A stretch of DNA of 64,000 nucleotides from NCBI RefSeq assembly GCF_006716445.1, contig NZ_VFPA01000006.1, positions 186,001-250,000 on the forward strand. The letters are read 5' to 3'. Made by a program: the position numbers and the translations under genes. The notes below the pieces were generated by a model. That model did not search any database. It saw only the letters and a program-made list of their open reading frames with translations, and was not told the origin of the DNA. This DNA is from Pseudonocardia kunmingensis. GTDB taxonomy: Bacteria; Actinomycetota; Actinomycetes; Mycobacteriales; Pseudonocardiaceae. Positions 41,496-49,929 of the stretch are shown here, piece after piece (within the stretch, counting starts at the first letter, position 1; each line of letters opens with the position of its first letter).

Positions 41496-43106
41496 GTGCA
41501 GCAGCAGGAGGCACGGGCGCGGGCCACCGCGGAGCTCGTCGAGACCTACCGGGTGCGCGGCGGGCTCGGGTTCTTCGAGATCGCCGACGCCGACCCGGAG
41601 CGGACGGCGGTGATCGACGTCGACGGGTCGCGGACCCGGTTCGGGGAGCTGCGCGACCTGGTGCACCGCCTCTCCCACGGGCTGCGCGCGCAGGGGCTCG
41701 TGCCGGGCGACACCGTGGCCGTCGCGCTGCCCAACCACCGCGCGTTCGTGGCCCTGCAGCTGGCCACGAGCCAGCTCGGGCTCTACCTCACCGCGCTCAA
41801 CTGGCACCTGACCGCGCCCGAGCTCGCCTACATCCTCGCCGACAGCGAGGCGAAGCTGCTGCTCGCCGGGCCGCGGCTGGGGGAGGCCGCCGCCGCGGCG
41901 GCCGACGACGCGGGGTTGCCCGCGCACCGCCGGTTCGGCGTGCCGGCCTTCCCCGGCTTCCGCCCGCTCGAGGATCTCCTGGACGGCATGCCGACCACGG
42001 CGCCCGGAGACAGGCGGCAGGGGTCGGTGATGCTCTACACGTCCGGGACGACCGGGCGGCCCAAGGGCGTGCGCAAGCCGCTGCCGCAGGCGAGCCCCGA
42101 GCAGAGCGTGGCGGCGCGGGTGGGCCTGCTGCCCCGGATGCTCGGCCTGCCGGGCGGGCAGGGGTGGGCGGACGGGTCAGGGGTGCACCTGGTGGTGGCG
42201 CCGCTCTACCACGCGGCCCCCAACGCGTACGGGCACATGGCCCTGCACCTGGGGCACACGCTGGTGCTGATGGACAAGTGGACGCCGCAGCTGTTCCTCG
42301 AGCTCGTGCAGCGCCACCGGGTCACCGCCACGCACATGGTGCCGATCATGTTCCACCGGCTGCTGGCGCTGCCGGAGGCGCAGCGCCGGGCCGCCGACCT
42401 CTCCTCGCTCACCCGGATCGTGCACGCCGGCGCGCCGTGCCCGGTGGCCGTCAAGCAGGGCATGATCGACTGGCTCGGCCCGGTGCTGCACGAGTACTAC
42501 GCGGCCACCGAGGGCGGCGGCACGTACGTCGACCCGGCGGACTGGCTGCGGCACCCCGGCACCGTCGGGCGCGCGTGGGCGGGCAGCGAGGTGCTGATCC
42601 TCGACGACGACGGGGAGCTGCTGCCACCCGGGGAGGTCGGCACGATCTGGTTCCGCAGCGACGACGCGTTCGAGTACTTCAAGGCCCCGGAGAAGACCGC
42701 CGCGGCGCGGCGCGGCGACCTGTTCACCGTGGGCGACCTGGGGCACCTCGACGGTGACGGCTGGCTGTTCCTCAGCGACCGGCGCTCCGACCTGATCATC
42801 TCCGGCGGGGTGAACATCTACCCCGCCGAGATCGAGTCGGTGCTGCTGGCCCACCCCGCCGTGGCCGACGCCGCCGTCATCGGCGTACCCGACGCCGAGT
42901 GGGGCCAGCGGGTGGTGGCGCTGGTGCAACCGCATCCCGGAGCCGAGCCGGGGCAGGAGGAGCTGCTCGCGCACTGCCGCGCGCGGCTGGCCCGGTTCAA
43001 GTGCCCCACCGCCATCGCGTTCCGCGAGCTGCCGCGCACCGCGACCGGCAAGCTCAGCCGTGCAGCCCTGCGCGCCGAGACGACGTCCGTGGACGGGGGG
43101 ACGTGA
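41496..43106 (+). CDS. AMP-dependent acyl-CoA synthetase
   Basis: 536 residues of the ANL superfamily. The phosphate loop is MLYTSGTTGRPKG near residue 185, the A5 motif YYAATEGG, the hinge region LSDRRSDLIISGGVNIYPAE, and the catalytic lysine sits in RTATGKLSR near the C-terminus. It activates a carboxylic acid to acyl-CoA in the cytoplasm. GTG 41496 follows GGGGAGCTGCGAGG. The enoyl-CoA hydratase gene follows 65 bp later, so the two probably form a short acid-degradation operon. Confidence 0.92.
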   Translation: MQQQEARARATAELVETYRVRGGLGFFEIADADPERTAVIDVDGSRTRFGELRDLVHRLSHGLRAQGLVPGDTVAVALPNHRAFVALQLATSQLGLYLTALNWHLTAPELAYILADSEAKLLLAGPRLGEAAAAAADDAGLPAHRRFGVPAFPGFRPLEDLLDGMPTTAPGDRRQGSVMLYTSGTTGRPKGVRKPLPQASPEQSVAARVGLLPRMLGLPGGQGWADGSGVHLVVAPLYHAAPNAYGHMALHLGHTLVLMDKWTPQLFLELVQRHRVTATHMVPIMFHRLLALPEAQRRAADLSSLTRIVHAGAPCPVAVKQGMIDWLGPVLHEYYAATEGGGTYVDPADWLRHPGTVGRAWAGSEVLILDDDGELLPPGEVGTIWFRSDDAFEYFKAPEKTAAARRGDLFTVGDLGHLDGDGWLFLSDRRSDLIISGGVNIYPAEIESVLLAHPAVADAAVIGVPDAEWGQRVVALVQPHPGAEPGQEELLAHCRARLARFKCPTAIAFRELPRTATGKLSRAALRAETTSVDGGT

Positions 43107-43171
43107 CGCCGCGGGCGAGGGCGCCCTCCGACCGACCGCACGCCGACCGTTCACCGACCGAGAGGAAAGCC

Positions 43172-43960
43172 GTGTCCGCAGAGAGCTCCGCAGAGGCTCC
43201 CGAGGTTCTCGTCAGCACACCCGCCGACGGCGTGCTCGTGGTGACCATCGACCGCCCCCGGGCCCGCAACGCGGTGACGGCGGCGGTGGCGCAGGGGATC
43301 GCCGAGGCGATGGACCGCCTCGACCGCGACCCCGCCCTGCGGGTCGGGGTGCTGACCGGCGCGGGGGGCACGTTCTGCGCCGGGATGGACCTCAAGGCGT
43401 TCGTGCGCGGGGAGCGGCCGGTCGTTCCCGGGCGCGGGTTCGCCGGGGTGACGCAGCAGCCGCCCGCCAAGCCGCTGATCGCCGCGGTCGAGGGGTACGC
43501 GCTGGCCGGTGGCTTCGAGCTCGTGCTGGCGTGCGACCTCGTGGTGGCGGCCGAGGGGGCCACGTTCGGCATCCCGGAGGTGAAGCGCGGCCTGGTCGCC
43601 GCCGCGGGCGGCCTGCTGCACCTGCCGCGGCGCATCCCCTACCACCAGGCGATGGAGCTGGCGCTGCTCGGCAACCACATCCCCGCCGCCCGGGCGCGGG
43701 ACCTGGGCCTGGTCAACCGCCTCGTCCCGGACGGCACGGCCTTGGACGCCGCCATCGCGCTGGCCGGCGAGATCTCGGCGAACGGGCCGCTGGCCGTGCG
43801 GGCGAGCAAGCGCATCGTCGCCTCGGCGCCCGGCTGGTCCGACGAGGAGCGCTGGGAGCGGCAGGCCGAGATCGCGGGTCCGGTCTCGGCGTCGAAGGAC
43901 GCGATCGAGGGCGCCCGGGCCTTCGCCGAGAAGCGGCCACCGGTCTGGAGTGGCGAGTAG
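43172..43960 (+). CDS. Enoyl-CoA hydratase/isomerase family (crotonase)
   Basis: 262 residues. Oxyanion-hole segments are FCAGMDLKAF and GYALAGGFELVLACD; the catalytic-glutamate position is in FGIPEVKRGLV. It adds water to a trans-2-enoyl-CoA or carries out a related crotonase reaction. GTG 43172 has GAGAGGAAAG at good spacing. It lies downstream of an acyl-CoA ligase on the same strand. A strong hairpin follows its stop. Confidence 0.92.
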   Translation: MSAESSAEAPEVLVSTPADGVLVVTIDRPRARNAVTAAVAQGIAEAMDRLDRDPALRVGVLTGAGGTFCAGMDLKAFVRGERPVVPGRGFAGVTQQPPAKPLIAAVEGYALAGGFELVLACDLVVAAEGATFGIPEVKRGLVAAAGGLLHLPRRIPYHQAMELALLGNHIPAARARDLGLVNRLVPDGTALDAAIALAGEISANGPLAVRASKRIVASAPGWSDEERWERQAEIAGPVSASKDAIEGARAFAEKRPPVWSGE

Positions 43961-43994
43961 CACGGCGTCCGCTCCGACTTCGCACACCCAGCCT

Positions 43995-44028
43995 CCACTT
44001 CGCACACGGCCCGCCGTGTGCGAAGTGG
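43995..44028. terminator. Bidirectional terminator hairpin with CACTTCGCACA repeats
   Basis: CCACTTCGCACACGG and CCGTGTGCGAAGTGG form a perfect 15-bp stem with a four-base CCCG loop between convergent genes. Extra partial copies of the arm occur on both sides (about 43976-43988 and 44035-44048), so the region is a small repeat cluster. Confidence 0.85.
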
Positions 44029-44087
44029 TCACTCGATGTGCCAAGTGGGGGTGAGCACCGGGGTCGGCGCGCTGGTCGTGCTGGGGC

Positions 44088-45659
44088 TCACCTGGGGGGT
44101 CGTTGCGGTTCGACGGGTGGTGCTGTGCTGAAACGCTCGCGCAGCGCGGTCTTCACGACCTTGCCGCTGGGGTTGCGCGGCAGGGCGTCGACGATCCGCA
44201 GGTGGCGGGGGCGCTTGTAGGCGGCCAGGTGCTCGCGGGAGTACGCCTCGATCTCCGCGTCGGTGGGCGGGTCGTCCGGGTCCCGCGGCGCGACGATCGC
44301 GAGCGGCGTCTCGCCCCACCTCGGGTCGGGCACGCCGATCAGCGCCACCTCGGCGACCTTCGGGTGCCCGGCCAGCGCGTTCTCCACCTCGGCGCAGTAG
44401 ATGTTCTCCCCACCCGAGATGATCATGTCCTTCTTGCGGTCGACCACGTACAAGTAGCCGTCGGGGTCCTCGCGGACCAGGTCGCCGGAGTGGAACCAGC
44501 CCCCGCGGAACGCCGCCGCGGTCTCGTCGGGCTTGTTCCAGTACTCCTTCATCACCATCGGGCTGCGGTAGACGATCTCCCCGACCTCGCCCCGGGGCAC
44601 GTCGTTCATGTCGTCGTCGACGACGCGGACCTCGACGCCCACCATCGGCGTGCCCACCGAGCCGATCTTGCGGATCGAGTCCTCGCCCCGCAGGTTCGTG
44701 GTGACCGGGCTGCACTCGGTCTGCCCGAACGCGGTGCAGACCTCGGCCTGCGGGAATGACTCGATCATCGTGCGCAGCAGTGTGGTGGACGCGGGCGCGG
44801 CGCCCCAGGAGATCCGGCGCAGCCGCGAGAGGTCGGCCGTCGCGAGGTCCGGCACCGCGCAGATCGCCTGCCACTGCGCAGGCACCATGAAGCAGGAGCT
44901 GACGCCCTCGTCGACGAGCGTGCGCACCGTGGCAGCCGGGTCGAAGCCGCCGGAGGGCGGGATCACCGTCTTGCCGCCGGTGATCAGCACCGGCAGCATC
45001 CCGGACAGGCCGGCGATGTGGAACAGCGGCGCCGCCGACAGCCACACCCGGTCGTCCCCGCTGGTGCCCAGCGTCGCCATCGAGCAGAAGGCGTGCAGGT
45101 AGAGGTTGCGGTGGGTGAGCACCGCGCCCTTCGGGAAGCCGGTGGTCCCGGAGGTGTACATGATGAACGCGGGCGACTCGTCGGGGACCGGGAGCTCGGT
45201 GTAGACGTCGGAGGAGGCGGCCAGGACCTCCTCGAGGTCGCCGCCGATCGTGAGCACCGACCGCAGGCCCGGTGCCTTGGCGCGCGCCTGCTCGACGGCG
45301 GGGGCGAGGGCGGCGTCGACGACCACGGCGACGGCGCCGCTGTCGTCGAGCACGTAGGCGATCTCGTCAGCGACGAGCCGGAAGTTCACCGGCACCGCGA
45401 TCGCGCCGATGCGCAGGACCGCCAGCCAGGACTCCACCACCTCGATGCTGTTCAGGCCCAGCACCGCCACCCGGTCGCCCGCCGTGACGCCGCGGTCGAC
45501 GAGGGCGTGGCCCAGCCGGGTCACGCGGTCGTCCAGCTCGCCGTACGTGCGGCGCGCCCGCGGGTCGACGAACGCGGTCTCGCCCGGTCGCAGCCGCGCG
45601 TGCCGGGCGACCATGTCGCTCATCGTCATGCCGTGCCCGGTGATGCTGGAATCGCTCAT
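44088..45659 (-). CDS. AMP-dependent acyl-CoA synthetase (fatty-acid/aryl ligase)
   Basis: 523 residues from ATG 45659, chosen because GAGG lies six bases upstream; ATG 45686 and 45665 are alternatives. Motifs are FIMYTSGTTGFPKGAV, AFGQTECSP, VDRKKDMIISGGENIYCAE and the catalytic lysine in NPSGKVVK. It activates a fatty or aromatic acid. It shares the A-domain family with the ligase at 41496 but only moderate similarity. A CTGAACGACCGTT dyad is just upstream. Confidence 0.92.
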   Translation of the reverse strand: MSDSSITGHGMTMSDMVARHARLRPGETAFVDPRARRTYGELDDRVTRLGHALVDRGVTAGDRVAVLGLNSIEVVESWLAVLRIGAIAVPVNFRLVADEIAYVLDDSGAVAVVVDAALAPAVEQARAKAPGLRSVLTIGGDLEEVLAASSDVYTELPVPDESPAFIMYTSGTTGFPKGAVLTHRNLYLHAFCSMATLGTSGDDRVWLSAAPLFHIAGLSGMLPVLITGGKTVIPPSGGFDPAATVRTLVDEGVSSCFMVPAQWQAICAVPDLATADLSRLRRISWGAAPASTTLLRTMIESFPQAEVCTAFGQTECSPVTTNLRGEDSIRKIGSVGTPMVGVEVRVVDDDMNDVPRGEVGEIVYRSPMVMKEYWNKPDETAAAFRGGWFHSGDLVREDPDGYLYVVDRKKDMIISGGENIYCAEVENALAGHPKVAEVALIGVPDPRWGETPLAIVAPRDPDDPPTDAEIEAYSREHLAAYKRPRHLRIVDALPRNPSGKVVKTALRERFSTAPPVEPQRPPR

Positions 45660-45689
45660 CGACATCCTCGGCGTGGTCGCGATCACCTA

Positions 45690-45705
45690 CTGAACGACCG
45701 TTATG
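45690..45705. promoter_or_regulatory. TetR-type operator before the second ligase gene
   Basis: CTGAACGACCGTTATG contains the perfect core AACG-AC-CGTT and shares CTGAACGA with the site at 41442-41457. It is immediately upstream of the ligase reading frame. Confidence 0.5.
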
Positions 45706-45743
45706 TTCGCGGGAAGTCGGGGGTTTCGGCAAGCCCCCTGGGC

Positions 45744-46649
45744 TCATCCGCCCCGCAGCCAGGTGACCGCGCGGGCGGCGGCGAAGCCGATGAGGGCGTC
45801 GCGCTCCGGCGCCTGGGCGCGCGCGTCGCGGGCGCGGGTGAACACGGCGACCGCGAACCGGCCGCCGTCGGCGTACTCGACGACGCCGACCTCGTTGCGC
45901 ACGGCGGGAAGCGTCCCGGTCTTCCCGCTGATCCGCACGTCGTCGGTGGCGAACCCGGAGCGCAGCCGGTGCGGCCAGACCTGGCGGCCCATCCAGCGCC
46001 GCACGTGGGCGCACGCCTCGGCGGGCGCCGCCTCGTCGCGCCAGATCAGGGCGAGCAGGCGGGTCATCTCCTCCGGTGTGGTGCGGCAGGTCTCGGCGGG
46101 GCGCAGGACGCGCAGGGCGTCCAGCTGGGCGGGGGAGAGCGAGGTGAGCGCGCGCTCGTCGTCCACGTAGTCGATGCCGAGGTCCTCGCCGATCGTGCGC
46201 AGCAGCTCCTCGCAGTTGTCGGGAACGGCGGTTCCCGGCAGGCCCAGCCGGTCCAGCAGCGCCGCCACCGCGGGCTTGCCGACGCGGTCGAGCACCAGGT
46301 CGGTGGCGACGTTGTCGCTGATGCCGATCATCAACGTCGCCAGCGCGTCCCAGGACAGGACGCTGCGGTGGGGGAAGGTCGCCAGGCCGTACGGGGAGGG
46401 GGTCGGGTGCCCCGGATCGACGGCCACCGGCTCGGCGAGGTCGCACTCGCCCGCGACGGCCTGGCGGGCCAGCTCCAGCGCGACCGGGACCTTGAACACC
46501 GACGCGGTGACCACGGGCCCGCCCGGGTCGATGCCGAACGCGCGCGGCTGCGCGCCCCCGTCCACGTCGACCGCGTGCAACCAGACGCGCACACCGACCT
46601 GCTCCGCGCGATCGGTGATCTCGACGGCCAACTCTTCTGCGGACTCCAT
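45744..46649 (-). CDS. Class A beta-lactamase-fold serine hydrolase, cytoplasmic
   Basis: 301 residues. The three active-site motifs of penicillin-recognising serine enzymes are present: SVFK (SxxK) near residue 53, SDN in GISDNVATD, and KTG in ISGKTGTLPA. ATG 46649 is preceded by GGGAGGG. No signal peptide is seen, and the omega-loop ExxLN of true class A lactamases is not recognisable before RTTPEEM, so a penicillinase role is doubtful. It could be an esterase or amidase on a cytoplasmic substrate. Confidence 0.85.
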   Translation of the reverse strand: MESAEELAVEITDRAEQVGVRVWLHAVDVDGGAQPRAFGIDPGGPVVTASVFKVPVALELARQAVAGECDLAEPVAVDPGHPTPSPYGLATFPHRSVLSWDALATLMIGISDNVATDLVLDRVGKPAVAALLDRLGLPGTAVPDNCEELLRTIGEDLGIDYVDDERALTSLSPAQLDALRVLRPAETCRTTPEEMTRLLALIWRDEAAPAEACAHVRRWMGRQVWPHRLRSGFATDDVRISGKTGTLPAVRNEVGVVEYADGGRFAVAVFTRARDARAQAPERDALIGFAAARAVTWLRGG

Positions 46650-46797
46650 GCTGTCCCTCCCGGGTGGGGGCCGTGCGGGTCGAACCGCCTCGATCGGTCG
46701 ATCATGCGGAGGGATGATCGCCGTGCACATCGTCGGAGGACGACGAAACCGGGGCCGCGAGTTGGGTGCGCCGATGAACCGATCCCCTCGCACCTGC

Positions 46798-46898
46798 TGA
46801 TCATGGCCGTTCGCGCGTTCCGCGGAACGGGCCCGTGCATGATCAGATCGACACCAGGGCGATTTCTGGGTGATCGAACAGCCCTGGTGTCGATCTGA
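46798..46898. repeat. Two nested inverted-repeat elements
   Basis: TGATCATG (46798-46805) pairs with CATGATCA (46838-46845) around the 12-bp palindrome GTTCCGCGGAAC (46817-46828), which also forms the core of the 53-bp repeats at 19307. It is followed by a perfect 18-bp stem: TCAGATCGACACCAGGGC (46843-46860) with its complement at 46881-46898 and a 20-base loop. This is a REP-like or terminator-like intergenic cluster. Confidence 0.8.
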
Positions 46899-46909
46899 CC
46901 ATGAAACTC

Positions 46910-47223
46910 CGGTGGGCGCGCCGTTCCCGGCTCGAGACCACTGCCCCTCGGCTCAGGCCCCCGGTTCGCTGATCAAGCCCTGTCGTCGGAGGGGTTCGGA
47001 ACGGCACCACAGCCGGATGAGTGGCACCCGGCGGGGGACGGTCTCGTCGTGGACCGGCCGGGGCCAGGTCAGGGACGGTTGTCAGGGCGACCACGATATT
47101 CGGTAGTTGTGCCAACCCGGCCACCCTCGCCACGGGGGTCGGGTCGGGCGCCGGGGTGACTGCGAGTGAGGCCTGGACCAGGGGCGGGGCAGCGGTCTCG
47201 AGCCGGGAACGGCGCGCCCACCG
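46910..47223. mobile_element. MITE-like element with 38-bp terminal inverted repeats
   Basis: Left end 46910-46947 begins CGGTGGGCGCGCCGTTCCCG; right end 47186-47223 is its complement, 37 of 38 bases. The 238-bp interior has no plausible gene, only short frames without homology or ribosome sites. No target duplication is evident. The length of about 314 bp, long terminal repeats and lack of coding suggest a non-autonomous transposable element or a remnant. With the preceding repeats it accounts for most of the 700-bp gene-free stretch 46650-47349; the last 126 bases hold only two CTCACGCACCCC direct repeats. Confidence 0.55.
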
Positions 47224-47349
47224 CAACCCGCTCTGCCCGTCAGGAGGCCCCGGGGGGAATGGGCCGCGTGCTCACGCACCCCTTGTCCTCTCACGCACCC
47301 CGTTCCAGCCCGCAATACCGGTCGACGGGGTGCGTAGGCGCACACGGGG

Positions 47350-48021
47350 CTAGCTGTCCGGGGCCCCGATGGCGCGCAGGTGGTCGATGGTGGCCTGCTT
47401 GCCGCGCAGGATGTGGTCGTGCATGCCGCTCGCGGCGGCGTCGGCGTGGCGGGCCAGGAGGGCGTCGGTGACGGCGGCGTGGTCCTGCACCGAGCGGTGG
47501 CGGCGGTGGATGAACCAGATCGCCTGGTAGGGCACCCCGGTCCAGAGGCGGTCGATGAAGTCGTCGAGGAAGGAGGAGTGGGCGGCCTCGTAGACGGCGC
47601 GGTGCCACAGCGCGTTGAGGTCGACGATCACGCCCTGGGCCCCGTCCTCCTTCTCCGCGGCGGCACGGAACTCCTCGTGCAGCCCCCGGATCTCGGCGAG
47701 CTCCTCGTCGGTGGCGTTCTCCGCGGCCAGCCGGGTGGCCAGCGGTTCGAGGGTGACCCGGAGCAGGTAGATCTCCTCCGCGCGGGGGATGGAGTAGCGG
47801 GTGACGACGTGCCCGTGGTGCGGGCGGTACTCCACGAGCCCGTGCGCCTGCAGCATGCGCAGCGCCTCCCGGATGGGCGTGAGGCTCATCTGCATCTCGT
47901 CGGAGAGGCTCTGCAGGGTCAGCTTGGCGCCACCGGGCAGCTCCCCGCGTTCGATCTTGCGACGGACCACGCTGAAGGCCTCCTCGGCCTTCGTCGTGGT
48001 CCGGGCCGGCTTCCTCGGCAT
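47350..48021 (-). CDS. GntR-family regulator, FCD type
   Basis: 223 residues. The winged helix reads LQSLSDEMQMSLTPIREALR and HGLVEYRPHHGHVV, followed by an all-helical FCD domain with metal-type histidines (ALWHRAVYEAAH, IHRRHRSVQDH, HDHILRG). It closes the seven-gene minus-strand operon, 13 bp after the 2-hydroxyacid dehydrogenase gene, and probably binds the dyad at 55195-55210 to control it (inference). Confidence 0.9.
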   Translation of the reverse strand: MPRKPARTTTKAEEAFSVVRRKIERGELPGGAKLTLQSLSDEMQMSLTPIREALRMLQAHGLVEYRPHHGHVVTRYSIPRAEEIYLLRVTLEPLATRLAAENATDEELAEIRGLHEEFRAAAEKEDGAQGVIVDLNALWHRAVYEAAHSSFLDDFIDRLWTGVPYQAIWFIHRRHRSVQDHAAVTDALLARHADAAASGMHDHILRGKQATIDHLRAIGAPDS

Positions 48022-48034
48022 CGAGCCCCTTCCG

Positions 48035-49018
48035 TCACCGGGACGGTACCGAGTTCGAGGTGACCGCGATCGGGGTGACCGCGTCCTTCCCGGTGAGCAC
48101 GGCGACGACGTTCTCGACGGCGAGCTCCGCCATCCGGGTGCGCGTCTCGACGGTGGCCGACCCGAGGTGCGGGGCGAGGACCGCGTTGTCGAGGTCGCGC
48201 AGTCCCTCGTGGACCCGGGGCTCGTCCTCGTAGACGTCCAGGCCCGCGCCGGCGATCGTGCCGTCGTGCAGCGCGGCGGCGAGCGCCGACTCGTCGACGA
48301 TCGGGCCGCGGGCGGTGTTGACCAGGTACGCGCCGCGCTTCATCCGGTGCAGCGCGGCGGCGTCGATCAGGTGCCGGGTCTCCGGCGTGAGCGGGCAGTG
48401 CAGGGACACCACGTCGGAGGTCTCCAGCAGCTCGTCCAACGCCAGCTGCCGGGAGCCCCCGATGTCGACGGGGCGGCGGTTGTGGTGCACGACGTCCATC
48501 CCGAACGCCGCGGCGCGCCGCGCGACCGCCCGCCCGATGCTGCCCATGCCGACGATGCCCAGCTGCTTGCCCTGCAGCCCGGAGCCGAGCATGAACGAGA
48601 CGTCCCAGGACCACGCCGCGCCCGAGCGGACGAGGCGGTCGCCCTCGGCGACGCGGCGGGTGACGGCCAGCAGCAGGGCGATCGTGAGGTCGGCGGTGGC
48701 GTCGACGAGCACGCCCGGGGTGTTGGTGGCGAGCACCCCGCGCCCGGTGATCGCCGGGACGTCGAGGTTGTCGTAGCCGACCGCGGTGTTGGCCACGACC
48801 CGCAGGTCCGGGCCGGCGGCGGCGAGCACGGCGTCGTCGACGCGGTCGTTGAGCATGCTGACGACCGCGGCCGCCCCGCGTACCGCCTCGTGCAGCTCCT
48901 CGACCGACAGCGGCCGGTCGTGCGGCGAGACCCACACGTCACCGACGGTGTGCAGCGGCTCGAGCGCCGCGGGGGGCAGCGCGCGGGTGACCACGATCCG
49001 CGGGGTGTCGGGGCTCAT
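48035..49018 (-). CDS. D-isomer-specific 2-hydroxyacid dehydrogenase
   Basis: 327 residues. The NAD(P) motif is GIVGMGSIGRAVARR, and the catalytic Arg, Glu and His are in NTARGPIVDE, GLDVYEDEPRV and APHLGSATVE. It resembles glyoxylate/hydroxypyruvate reductases and reversibly reduces a 2-keto acid. ATG 49018 overlaps the CitE-like gene stop by four bases. In the operon it could reduce glyoxylate or pyruvate released by the lyase. Confidence 0.92.
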   Translation of the reverse strand: MSPDTPRIVVTRALPPAALEPLHTVGDVWVSPHDRPLSVEELHEAVRGAAAVVSMLNDRVDDAVLAAAGPDLRVVANTAVGYDNLDVPAITGRGVLATNTPGVLVDATADLTIALLLAVTRRVAEGDRLVRSGAAWSWDVSFMLGSGLQGKQLGIVGMGSIGRAVARRAAAFGMDVVHHNRRPVDIGGSRQLALDELLETSDVVSLHCPLTPETRHLIDAAALHRMKRGAYLVNTARGPIVDESALAAALHDGTIAGAGLDVYEDEPRVHEGLRDLDNAVLAPHLGSATVETRTRMAELAVENVVAVLTGKDAVTPIAVTSNSVPSR

Positions 49019-49929
49019 GCGGGTGGTGTCCTCCGGGGCGGGTCGGAGCCCTGCGCGAGCAGGGCGCGGGCGCGGTGGGCGATCGGGTAGTCGATGAACG
49101 TACCGTCGTCGAGGCGCAGCGAGGAGACGCCCGCCGCCTCGGCCTCGCGGAAGGCCTCGTCGACGCGGCGCGCCCAGCGCAGCTGTTCCTCCGTGGGCGC
49201 GAACGCCGCCGCGACCACCGGGATCTGGCGGGGATGGATCACCTGCTTGCCCGCGAAGCCCAGCCGTCGCGCCCGCGCGGCCGAGCGGGCCAGGCCCTCG
49301 GCGTCGTCGAGGTCGAGGTACGGGCCGTCGATCGGTCCGACGCGCCCGGCCGCGGCGGCCCCGAGCACGACGGTGCTGCGAGCGACGAACAGCTCGTCGC
49401 CGTCGGCGGTGGGGGTCACGCCGAGCTCGTTGGACAGGTCGGCGGGGCCGAACGTGAGCGTGCGGACGCGGGGGTCGGCCGCGGCGATCGCACGGGCCTC
49501 GGCGACCCCCGCCGCCGTCTCGACCAGCGGGAGGAGGCCGGTGCGTCCCGGCTCCAGCCCGGCGCGGGCCTCGGCCCGGTCCAGGAGGGCGGCCACCGCG
49601 CGCACCGCGGAGGGGCCGGAGCACATCGGCACCACGACGAGGTCGACGCGCGCCAGCACCGGTTCCAGCGCCGCGACGTCCGCCTCGGCGAGGCCGGTGT
49701 CGACCGCGTTGACCCGCACCGCGACCACCGGGCCACCCGCCGGCAGCGCCGCGAGCGCGGGGGCGAGCCCGGCGCGGGCCTCGTCCTTGCGCGAGACGGC
49801 GACCGCGTCCTCGAGGTCGACGGCGATCCCGTCGGCGCCCGCGGCGGCGGCCTTGGGGATGCGGTCGGGCCGGTCGGCCGGCACGAACAGCAGGGTGCGC
49901 AGCCGGTGTGACATCCCGCGGCGGCCCAT
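49015..49929 (-). CDS. HpcH/HpaI-CitE family CoA-ester lyase
   Basis: About 304 residues. CitE-type TIM-barrel motifs are LLFVPADRPDR, VDLEDAVA, VRVNAVDT (substrate Arg) and LLPLVETAAG with the metal Glu, then FGPADLSNELG and GKQVIHPRQIPVV. Relatives cleave citramalyl-, malyl- or hydroxymethylglutaryl-type CoA esters. ATG 49929 overlaps the aldehyde dehydrogenase stop as TGATG; ATG 49914 (MSHRLRT) is an alternative. In an operon with a CoA transferase this lyase probably performs the carbon-carbon cleavage. Confidence 0.9.
   Translation of the reverse strand: MGRRGMSHRLRTLLFVPADRPDRIPKAAAAGADGIAVDLEDAVAVSRKDEARAGLAPALAALPAGGPVVAVRVNAVDTGLAEADVAALEPVLARVDLVVVPMCSGPSAVRAVAALLDRAEARAGLEPGRTGLLPLVETAAGVAEARAIAAADPRVRTLTFGPADLSNELGVTPTADGDELFVARSTVVLGAAAAGRVGPIDGPYLDLDDAEGLARSAARARRLGFAGKQVIHPRQIPVVAAAFAPTEEQLRWARRVDEAFREAEAAGVSSLRLDDGTFIDYPIAHRARALLAQGSDPPRRTPPA

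Noticed and set aside
45744..46649. Antibiotic-resistance beta-lactamase
   Set aside because: No signal peptide and no omega-loop ExxLN motif; only the general fold motifs are present.
46843..47226. Short frames in the 700-bp gap before the GntR gene
   Set aside because: They lie across inverted repeats, have no ribosome sites and no recognisable motifs; the stretch is better read as repeat DNA.
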